From contig JAEUKH010000004.1 of the NCBI GenBank assembly GCA_016792845.1, positions 62,001 through 126,000 on the forward strand: a stretch of DNA of 64,000 bases, read 5' to 3'. This DNA comes from Myxococcales bacterium (lineage in GTDB: Bacteria > Myxococcota_A > Polyangia > Polyangiales > Ga0077539). Position numbers and translations under genes: made by a program. Within the stretch, counting starts at the first letter, position 1. Each line of letters opens with the position of its first letter. Below are positions 16,516 to 23,237 of the stretch, piece after piece. A model generated the notes under the pieces. That model saw only the letters and a list, made by a program, of their open reading frames with translations, did not search any database and was not told the DNA's origin.

Positions 16516-17165
16516 CAGCCCGGGCACCCGGGCCTCCGCGCGAAGGTCGTGCTGCGCAGGGTGCCGCGCCACGCGTCGACCCGGGTCACCCGACCGGGCT
16601 GCCAGTCTCGCCCTTCGAGGGCGCGCAGGGCCTCGGCGGCCATCAGCGCGCCCACGAGGCTCGTGACGGGCCCGTAGACCCCCGCGGTGGCGCAGTCGAC
16701 GGCCTCGTCGTCGCCGGGCACGTCTTCGAAGACGCAGCGGTAGCAGGCCGCCCGGCCGACCTGGGCGCTCAGCACGGTGCCGACAAAGCCCACCGACGCG
16801 CCGTGCACCACCGGCACCCCGCGCCGCGCCGCTGTGTCGCTCACCAGGAACTTCGTCGGTACGTTGTCGCACCCTTCGACCACCAGCGCGACGTCGGCGA
16901 GCAGGGCCTCGGCCCGCCCCGGCACCACATGCTCGACGCGGGTCTCGTGCCGGAGCCCCGGGTTCAGCGCCGCGAGGGCCGCCGCCGCCGCCTCGACCTT
17001 GGGCAGGCCCAACTGCGCCTCGGTGAAGAGCATCTGGCGATGGAGGTTCGAGCGCTCGACCCGATCTTCGTCGATGAGTCTGAGCGAGACCCCCGCCTCG
17101 GCGAGGGCGAAGGCGACCGGGCAGCCGAGGCCGCCGAGGCCCACGAGCGCGACCTGCGGGCTCAC
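16500..17165 (-). CDS. ThiF/MoeB-type E1-like sulfur carrier adenylyltransferase
   Basis: A 221-residue E1-like enzyme. GLGGLGCP (residues 9-16) is the nucleotide loop, IDEDRVERSNLHRQ holds the acidic and SNLxRQ residues that bind ATP and the carrier, CATAGVYGP resembles the region around the thiol cysteine, and CYRC plus CPGC form a zinc site. It should adenylate the C-terminal glycine of the CysO-like carrier, as MoeZ does in mycobacteria. Unlike MoeZ it has no rhodanese domain, and it lacks the usual N-terminal RYSRQI helix pair. GTG at 17165 overlaps the cysK stop as GTGA. Confidence 0.9.
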   Translation of the reverse strand: MSPQVALVGLGGLGCPVAFALAEAGVSLRLIDEDRVERSNLHRQMLFTEAQLGLPKVEAAAAALAALNPGLRHETRVEHVVPGRAEALLADVALVVEGCDNVPTKFLVSDTAARRGVPVVHGASVGFVGTVLSAQVGRAACYRCVFEDVPGDDEAVDCATAGVYGPVTSLVGALMAAEALRALEGRDWQPGRVTRVDAWRGTLRSTTFARRPGCPGCGPSV

Positions 17166-18091
17166 GCGACGGCCTCGCCGAAGTGCTCGCGGAGCGAGAA
17201 GTACCGCTCACCGGTGTCGCAGAGCACGGTCACCACCACGGCCTCGGGGCCGAGTCGCTCGGCCACCCTGAGCGCCGCGACGACGTTGGCCCCGGCCGAG
17301 ATGCCGACGAGCAGGCCCTCTTCGCGGGCGAGCCGGGTCTTCATCTGCCACGCCTCGTCGTCGCCGACGGTCATCACCGCGTCGACCACGCCGGGGTCGT
17401 AGTTGTCGGGCACAAAGCCCGCGGCGAGCCCCTGGATCTTCGTCGGACCGCGCGCCCCGGTCGAGAGCGTCGGGCTCGCGGCGGGCTCGACGGCGATCAC
17501 CCGGGTGTTTCGCCCCGCGTCGCGCAGCGCCCGGCCGACGCCGGTGACGGTGCCCCCGGTGCCGACGCCCGCGACAAAGGCGTCGATGCGGTCGAGGGCC
17601 TCGACGAGCTCGCGGCCGGTGCCGAGCCGGTGGGCCTCGGGGTTCGCTGGGTTGGCGAACTGACGCGGCAAGAAGGCCCCGGGCGTCTCTCGGGCGAGGG
17701 CCTCGGCGCGGGCCACGGCGCCGTCGAGCTGCTCGGCCTCGGGGGTCAAGACGACCTTGGCGCCGAGCGCTTCGAGCAGGGCCCGACGCTCCAGGCTCAT
17801 GCTCTCGGGCATGGTGAGCACGGCGCGGAGCCCGTTGGCCGCGCAGGCCATCGCGAGGGCGATGCCGGTGTTGCCGCTGGTGGGCTCGATCACCGTGCCG
17901 CCCCGGGCCACGCGGCCGTCGCGCAGGGCGGCTTCGAGCATCGACACGGCGATGCGGTCTTTCACCGAGCCGCCAGGGTTCTGCTGCTCGAGCTTCACCC
18001 AAACGGTCGCCCCGCCCGCGGGCGCCACCCGCGACAGCTTCAACAAGCTGGTCTCACCGACGAGGCCAAGCAGAGAGTCTACGATCGTCAT
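17162..18091 (-). CDS. cysK: cysteine synthase A type (O-acetylserine sulfhydrylase)
   Basis: A 309-residue PLP enzyme with Lys44 in NPGGSVKDR, TSGNTG at residues 71-76, GVGTGGTVTGVGR and IQGLAAGFVPDNYDPGVVD, the usual CysK signature. It forms cysteine from O-acetylserine and sulfide. The start at 18091 gives the standard N-terminus. It is the first gene of the eight-gene minus-strand operon, and the presence of a second, CysM-like, synthase in the same operon suggests two sulfur routes (sulfide and carrier-bound). Confidence 0.93.
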   Translation of the reverse strand: MTIVDSLLGLVGETSLLKLSRVAPAGGATVWVKLEQQNPGGSVKDRIAVSMLEAALRDGRVARGGTVIEPTSGNTGIALAMACAANGLRAVLTMPESMSLERRALLEALGAKVVLTPEAEQLDGAVARAEALARETPGAFLPRQFANPANPEAHRLGTGRELVEALDRIDAFVAGVGTGGTVTGVGRALRDAGRNTRVIAVEPAASPTLSTGARGPTKIQGLAAGFVPDNYDPGVVDAVMTVGDDEAWQMKTRLAREEGLLVGISAGANVVAALRVAERLGPEAVVVTVLCDTGERYFSLREHFGEAVA

Positions 18092-18111
18092 TCGAGTCGA
18101 TGCCTCGTCTG

Positions 18112-18130
18112 CTAGAGTAGAACTTTCTAG
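18112..18130. promoter_or_regulatory. inverted repeat upstream of cysK operon
   Basis: CTAGA (18112-18116) and TCTAG (18126-18130) form an inverted repeat with a nine-base spacer, 21-39 bases upstream of the cysK start and about 90 bases upstream of the divergent gene. CTAG is rare in most bacterial DNA, so two in 19 bases are notable. Possible operator for the divergent promoters. Confidence 0.35.
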
Positions 18131-18220
18131 TGACCCTTGGCTAGCCCGACGGCCCCGACCGGGCGCCAACGATGCTGCGCGGGGGCGCTCGTTTGATGTA
18201 CGCTCTGCGCGGTTTTGCCG

Positions 18221-18823
18221 ATGCACCCTGACTTCGTACTGCGGCGTTTGAGCCTGGCCTTCGATTTCACCGCGCGGGCCTCGCTCCAGGCCGCGCTCGG
18301 CGCCCTCGGGGCCTCGGTCGACCTCGGCTCGGGCGAGGGCCGCCGCGCCGCGCTCGGGTCGGCGCTCGCGCTCGCGTCGCGCGCGGTCTCGGGCCTCGTC
18401 GGGGCCGCCGCGTCGAGCGAGTGGCTCACCGCTGCCGAGGCGCCGCAGCGCTTCGAGGCCCTGGCGACCTCGCTCCGGGGCCGGTACGTCGTCGAGACGG
18501 CGCGCAACGGGGTCGAGACGCCGGTGAGCCTCGCCCCGCCGCGCGCTGACGAGGGCGACGGTTACCTCGTGGTGACGCTGCTGGTGGCCCTCGACGCGCC
18601 CTTCGCCGAGGGTGAATTCGCGCTCACCTCGCGGGCCGCGGCGCCTGATCTTATGCGCGTCCTGGCCGTCGACGGCGGCGAGGTGGTGGCCCTTGAGGTG
18701 ATCTGGTCTCCCACCAAAGAAGCCGACCGCATGAGCCCTGACGAGCTGCGCACGCATTACCCCGAGGTGCTGCGCCTCGACGACGTCGCCGCGTGGCCGC
18801 TCTGCGCTGAGGCGCGCGCATGA
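18221..18823 (+). CDS. DUF1517-like protein
   Basis: A 200-residue protein with an N-terminal half rich in Ala (alpha-helical) and a C-terminal part that resembles DUF1517: GYLVVTLLVALDAP, then VVALEVIWSPTKEADRMSPDELRTHYPEVLRLD, close to the EVLWTP...LS..EL...YP pattern known from cyanobacterial and plastid proteins. No signal peptide is seen. The ATG at 18221 is preferred to the TTG two codons earlier. It overlaps the next lipoprotein gene as ATGA and heads a four-gene operon. Function unknown; family call is by motif memory. Confidence 0.6.
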   Translation: MHPDFVLRRLSLAFDFTARASLQAALGALGASVDLGSGEGRRAALGSALALASRAVSGLVGAAASSEWLTAAEAPQRFEALATSLRGRYVVETARNGVETPVSLAPPRADEGDGYLVVTLLVALDAPFAEGEFALTSRAAAPDLMRVLAVDGGEVVALEVIWSPTKEADRMSPDELRTHYPEVLRLDDVAAWPLCAEARA

Positions 18824-20175
18824 AGCGCAGGGCGGGCTGGGTCGCGCTCTCGACGGCGCTCGGGGCCGCGGGGTGTCTGGCGCCGCAGGTGCCGGTGATG
18901 ACGCCTCCGGCGGCGGGCGTTCGCCGGCTCGCGGCGGGCGGGGGTGACGGCTTCGGCGGTGTCGCGTCGGCGCCCCTCGGGGCGCGGGTGACGGCGGCGA
19001 GACAGGCCTTCGCCGAGGCGTCATCGACCGCCGAAATCGCCCGCGAGGTGTGGGTGAGCTTTCTACGCGAGGGCCAGAGCGACGGCTTCGAGGTCGAGAC
19101 CCGGGCGCGGGGCTGCGTGGGCTTCCAAGGGCTCGCCCGCGAGGGCGTGGTCGACCTCAACCTTGAGGTCTTCTCGGCCTCCGGCGAGCGAGCCGGCGAC
19201 GACCTCAGGGCCGACGCGAGGCCCTACGTCCAGCTCTGCGGCGAGGCCGGGCGTTGGGCCGTGCGGGCGCGGGCGGCGCGGGGCGCGGGCGAGGTGGCGG
19301 TGATGCTGGTGAGGGGGGCCCCCGGGGTGACGCCGGTGCCCGAAATCGCAGGCGACGCGACCACGCTAACGGGGTTGTTCTCTGGCCCGAGGGCCGGGCG
19401 GCCGGAGCTCGGTCACGACCCTGCCCAGGTGGCGCCGCGGGTGCTCGTCGACGAGACCATGGCGGCGCTGAGCGCCCGAGGGTTTCGGCCGACCCTCGAA
19501 GTCTTCTCGGGCCAGCTCGGCGCGCACGAGAGCGACGAGGCCGAGGTGAACCTCGAAGCCGACGCGTGTTACGTCGCCCACGCCTGGGGCGACCGGGGCA
19601 TCGCCGAGCTCGACCTCGCGCTCTTCGGTCGCGTCGAGGGGCTCGTGGCCCGCGACAACGGGCTCGGGGCCCACGCCACCATGCGGTTCTGCGCCCACGA
19701 GGCCGCCGCGTATCGGCTCGGGGTGCGGGCCGCCACAGGCCGCGGCGCGTGGAGCGCGGCCCTCGCGCGGATGCCCGACGGGCCAGGGGCGGGGGTGCTG
19801 AGCGCGCGGCTCCGGGGGGTGATGCGGGCGCGGGCGCTCGAGCTCGCCATCGAGGCCCGCGAGCGGGGCATGCGGCCGGTCGAGGCGGGGCGCCTCGGGC
19901 AGCCGTGGGGCGGGGCCAACACGCTTGATTTTCAGCTCCCGGTGCGCGCGGGGCGGTGCTACCTGGCGGGCGCCGCGGCGAGCGACGGGGTCGAGGTGAT
20001 CGAGACCTGGCTCTCGGGCCCCGGGGGCGTGACCCTGGCCAGCGACACGACCGAGTTTGAGCGCGCGCGGGTGTTTCACTGCGCGGCCCGCGACGGGGTG
20101 CTTCAGGCCCACGTTCGGGTGCGCAGCGGCCTCGGCCCCTTCTTCTGGATGGCTTTCGAAAGCGGTGAACCGTGA
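18820..20175 (+). CDS. lipoprotein with three cysteine-paired modules
   Basis: 451 residues, with a signal ending in the lipobox GAAGC. The mature part holds three similar modules of about 70 residues, each starting at a cysteine (GCVGF, ACYVAH, RCYLAG), continuing with a D-L-x-L strand and an ALFG-like turn, and closing with a second cysteine (QLCGEAG, RFCAHEA, FHCAARD) about 35-45 residues later, then VRA..G.G. The pattern suggests beta-sandwich domains stabilised by a disulfide, similar in look to pre-peptidase C-terminal domains. Translationally coupled on both sides (ATGA and GTGA). Function unknown. Confidence 0.85.
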   Translation: MKRRAGWVALSTALGAAGCLAPQVPVMTPPAAGVRRLAAGGGDGFGGVASAPLGARVTAARQAFAEASSTAEIAREVWVSFLREGQSDGFEVETRARGCVGFQGLAREGVVDLNLEVFSASGERAGDDLRADARPYVQLCGEAGRWAVRARAARGAGEVAVMLVRGAPGVTPVPEIAGDATTLTGLFSGPRAGRPELGHDPAQVAPRVLVDETMAALSARGFRPTLEVFSGQLGAHESDEAEVNLEADACYVAHAWGDRGIAELDLALFGRVEGLVARDNGLGAHATMRFCAHEAAAYRLGVRAATGRGAWSAALARMPDGPGAGVLSARLRGVMRARALELAIEARERGMRPVEAGRLGQPWGGANTLDFQLPVRAGRCYLAGAAASDGVEVIETWLSGPGGVTLASDTTEFERARVFHCAARDGVLQAHVRVRSGLGPFFWMAFESGEP

Positions 20176-21923
20176 AGTTGACCTGGGCGCCCGGGCGGGG
20201 CCTCTCGGTGGCGTTGGCGGGGCTCCTCGGATGCGTGCGGGGGGCCCCTCGCGCGGCGGCGCCGACGGCGCCCGAGGTGAGCGTCGCGCCGCCGGTCGAG
20301 TCGGTGTTTCGCGAGCGCGTTCGGTCGCTCGATGAGGGCCTCGGCACCCGCGGGTTGCGCCGCGTCGCGGTGCTCGGGCAAGGCTTTCTGAGCGCAGAGG
20401 GGCGACGCACGACGGCGCTCCGGGTCGAGTCAGGGCGCTGCGTCTCGATCGTGACCTTGGGCACGACAGGGTTTCGCGACCTCGACGCCCACCTCTACGA
20501 CCCCAACGGCGACGTGGTGGTCGAAGACGTCGAGACCGACACGCACCCGACGGTGCAGCTCTGCGCGTCGGAGGCCCGCACGCTCTACCACGTCGTCGAG
20601 GCCTTCGACGGGCAGGGGGCCTTCGTCGCCCTCGCGTACGAGGGCCCGCGGGCGAGCCTCGATCGCGTCGTCGAGGTGGTCGGCGGCGCGCCCGCGATGG
20701 CCGGCACCCGCGGCGCCGCGCGGAGCGACATCGAGCGGCGCAACAACACCCTGCGCGACAGCCTCGCGCGGGCGGGCTTTCAACAGACCGGCGACCCGGT
20801 GGTGGTGCAGCTCTCGGCCGGCGAGCGGGTGCGCCTGCCGCGGCCCGTGACGCCCGACCGCTGTTACACCCTCGCGGCCCTGTCAGAGGGCAACCTCGAC
20901 GACGTCGACCTCGAGGTCATCGACGCGGCGGGGGCCGTGGTCGCGCGGAGCCGGAGCGCCGCCCGCGACGCGTTCGTGCAGTTCTGTCCGACCCTCGCGA
21001 CGACGTGGTTTGTCGACGCGATCGGCGTTCGCGGAGGCCCGGGGGGGCGCGCGCTGCTCACCGCCTACGACGTCGACGCGTCGGCCGCGGGGGTGACGGC
21101 GCTCTGGCTCGGCGAGCGGCTCGACGGCAGCGCCTCGGGGCTCAGCCTCGACGCGGCGCAGCCCGTGCTCGACGCCCGCAGGGTCGCCGCAGGATTCACC
21201 CAGACTGTCATGGCCGCGAACACCGTGAACGTCATCGCAGGCCAGGTGATCGAGCGGGCGGTGCGCGTCCCCGCGGGGCGCTGCGTCGCGGTGACGGGGC
21301 TCGGGGGCCGGGGCATGGGGCGCATCGCGGTGTCGCTCTACGACGGCGCCGCGCGGGTGGCCGAGGGCGACTCAAGCGGCGTCGGCGCGGCGGCGGTGGT
21401 GTGCTCGCTCGAAGCCCTGGAGCTCCGGGCGCGTTGGCAGCCGCTCACCGGGGCCGGGGCGATGGTGCTGCGGGCCGACGCGTCGGCTGAGGCCTTTCGG
21501 CCGACCGCGGCCCTCGTCGCGGGGCGCCCCTACCTCGGGCGGCCGGGCGACGAGCTCTCGCTCCCCGAGGGCACCTGGAGCCCGGGCGAGACCCAGAGTT
21601 TCGCCTTGGCGGGGGGCGCCGTTCAACGGGTGTCGCTGCGTCGCGACGCCGACGCGTGTGTGCGCGCGAGCGTCACCGCGATGCGGGCCGGGGTGCCTTT
21701 ACGCCTCGCGGCGCGGCGCGGCGACGGCACGCTGATCACCCAGAACCGCGGCGAGAGCGCGGTGGCGCTCGGTCTCTGCGGCAGCGACGCCGAAGAGGTC
21801 AGCCTCGAGCTCGCGGTCGAGGCGCCCGAGCATGTGAACGTTTCGGCGCTCCTGCGCACCATGAGACGGCAGCAGGCGCACACCACATGGTCAATCGGGT
21901 CGGAGTCAGGTCAAGCGCGATGA
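20172..21923 (+). CDS. lipoprotein with four cysteine-paired modules
   Basis: 583 residues; signal sequence ends with the lipobox LLGC. Four modules like those in the preceding lipoprotein are visible: RCVSIVTLG...QLCASEA, RCYTLAALS...QFCPTLA, RCVAVTGLG...VVCSLEA and ACVRASVTA...GLCGSDA. Spacers between modules contain Ala/Arg-rich segments such as VLDARRVAAGFTQT. The two genes probably arose from a common modular ancestor. GTG at 20172 overlaps the previous stop. A cell-surface or periplasmic scaffold role is possible but not shown. Confidence 0.85.
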   Translation: MKLTWAPGRGLSVALAGLLGCVRGAPRAAAPTAPEVSVAPPVESVFRERVRSLDEGLGTRGLRRVAVLGQGFLSAEGRRTTALRVESGRCVSIVTLGTTGFRDLDAHLYDPNGDVVVEDVETDTHPTVQLCASEARTLYHVVEAFDGQGAFVALAYEGPRASLDRVVEVVGGAPAMAGTRGAARSDIERRNNTLRDSLARAGFQQTGDPVVVQLSAGERVRLPRPVTPDRCYTLAALSEGNLDDVDLEVIDAAGAVVARSRSAARDAFVQFCPTLATTWFVDAIGVRGGPGGRALLTAYDVDASAAGVTALWLGERLDGSASGLSLDAAQPVLDARRVAAGFTQTVMAANTVNVIAGQVIERAVRVPAGRCVAVTGLGGRGMGRIAVSLYDGAARVAEGDSSGVGAAAVVCSLEALELRARWQPLTGAGAMVLRADASAEAFRPTAALVAGRPYLGRPGDELSLPEGTWSPGETQSFALAGGAVQRVSLRRDADACVRASVTAMRAGVPLRLAARRGDGTLITQNRGESAVALGLCGSDAEEVSLELAVEAPEHVNVSALLRTMRRQQAHTTWSIGSESGQAR

Positions 21924-22546
21924 GGCCTTTGCCGCCGTGGCCCACCGTGGCCCTCGCGGGCATCGCGGCGTTCGGCTGCGGCGCGGCGCTCCAGGTCGCG
22001 CCCATCGCCGCGGTCGCGGTGCCTGAGGGCGTGGCCCATCGGCCTTGGGTGAGCGCGCAGCTCCAGGCGTCGAGCCCGGTGGTGCTGCGGGCGATGTTGG
22101 CCGGTCCGCGCGCGACGCAGCGCGCCCTCGGTCTCAGCGAGGGGCTCAGGCTCGGGCTCTTCGACGCCGCGGGGCTCACCCGGGCGGCCCAAGGGCTCGC
22201 CAGCGGCGGGCCGAGCGAGGGCGACCTCCGGTGGGTGCGGTTTCGGGCGCTCCGGGGCAGCGCGTCGGCAGGCTGGTGCGCCCGCGGGGTGCGGGTGGTC
22301 GAGGCCGGCGCCGAGGGCTTCGCGCATCGCGCGGTGGTGATCGACAGGCTCTTGCTCGTGGGGCGCGAATCAGGGCCGACCGCGGGCCTCTGGGCGAGCT
22401 GGCTCGAAGGGCTGGTGGTCACCGCCGAGGGCGTCAAGGTGCTGCCGTGGATCTCATGGCGAGACGCCGTCGAGGCGCCGCGCCGCGACCACGTCGACAT
22501 TTCGCTGTGGGATTGTGACCTCGCCGCGCGGCCCGCGCAGCCGTAG
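21920..22546 (+). CDS. lipoprotein of unknown function
   Basis: The ATG at 21920 overlaps the previous stop (ATGA). The 208-residue product has a lipoprotein signal with lipobox AFGC at about residue 18. The mature part contains LSEGLRLGLFDAAGLT, RWVRFRALRGS, VVIDRLLLVGRESGPTAGLWASWLEG and ends with a conserved-looking WDCDLAARPAQP. It does not carry the Cys modules of its two upstream partners. Last gene of the operon; it converges on the small gene at 22565. Confidence 0.8.
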   Translation: MRPLPPWPTVALAGIAAFGCGAALQVAPIAAVAVPEGVAHRPWVSAQLQASSPVVLRAMLAGPRATQRALGLSEGLRLGLFDAAGLTRAAQGLASGGPSEGDLRWVRFRALRGSASAGWCARGVRVVEAGAEGFAHRAVVIDRLLLVGRESGPTAGLWASWLEGLVVTAEGVKVLPWISWRDAVEAPRRDHVDISLWDCDLAARPAQP

Positions 22547-22564
22547 CTTGGCCGCGGCGCGGGC

Positions 22565-22933
22565 TCAGGCGACGGTCGAGGCCTGGCGGATCAAGTCTGA
22601 GAGCGAGGCCGTGGTGCTGTCGTGGGTCAGCGGCGCGGCGCTCGGCACCGGCGGACGCACCGACTCGGCGCCCGACTTCACCCGCGCGAGGCCCGAGCCT
22701 GGGTTCTCTCGGGTGACCAAGGTCAGCACGTGCATGCGCACCTCGCTCGCCTCGCGGGGCGGTCGCCCGCGGCGCGCGTCGGCCACTCCCAAGGCCAGGG
22801 CCTTGAGGAGCGCGCGACTCTGGGCCGCGTCAGGGGCGCCCGCGCGGCCGAGAAACTGCGCCTCGGCGATGGGCATCGAGCGCGCGCCCGCGAGGTACCC
22901 GAGCAGATACTCAGCGTGAAGGCTCAAGGCCAC
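22565..22933 (-). CDS. small hypothetical protein downstream of tRNA-Leu
   Basis: A 122-residue protein starting at GTG 22933, with GAAGGAG nine bases upstream, a strong signal for a real start. It has no signal peptide or transmembrane segment; it opens MALSLHAEYLLGYLAGA and ends LSDLIRQASTVA, mostly helical with a Pro-rich centre. Not recognised. It begins only 28 bases past the 3' end of tRNA-Leu on the same strand, so it may be transcribed with the tRNA. Confidence 0.7.
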   Translation of the reverse strand: MALSLHAEYLLGYLAGARSMPIAEAQFLGRAGAPDAAQSRALLKALALGVADARRGRPPREASEVRMHVLTLVTRENPGSGLARVKSGAESVRPPVPSAAPLTHDSTTASLSDLIRQASTVA

Positions 22934-22961
22934 AGAGAGACACTCCTTCGTGCGATCTGAG

Positions 22962-23042
22962 TGCGAGGAGAGGGACTTGAACCCTCACACCTTGCGGCGC
23001 CAGATCCTAAGTCTGGTGCGTCTGCCATTCCGCCATCCTCGC
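22962..23042 (-). tRNA. tRNA-Leu (anticodon UAG)
   Basis: Read on the minus strand, the acceptor stem GCGAGGA (23042-23036) pairs with TCCTCGC (22969-22963) and the discriminator A is at 22962. The anticodon arm is CCAGA-CTTAGGA-TCTGG with anticodon TAG at 23009-23007, and the T arm is GAGGG-TTCAAGT-CCCTC. The variable arm and the GGCGGAATGGCAGACGC D region are typical of class II leucine tRNAs. The CCA end is not encoded (CTC follows the discriminator). Confidence 0.96.
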
Positions 23043-23237
23043 AGATCGGTGAACCGAACCGTGGCTGAGCTTTGCACTGTGTCTGACATCCGGGCAAGCG
23101 CTGAGGGGCTCGAACAATTCTGAGCCCTGCGGGCGCACAATTCCCTTGTGTCGCCGCCCCCCACCCCGAGGCTCGCGCGGCGTCGTGAACGACATGCACC
23201 CGAAGGCTTGAGACTTCTGCTAGAAGCCTCCACCGCC

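Noticed and set aside
22962-23042. tRNA-Leu as a phage attachment site
   Set aside because: No integrase or repeated tRNA 3' end was found on either side.
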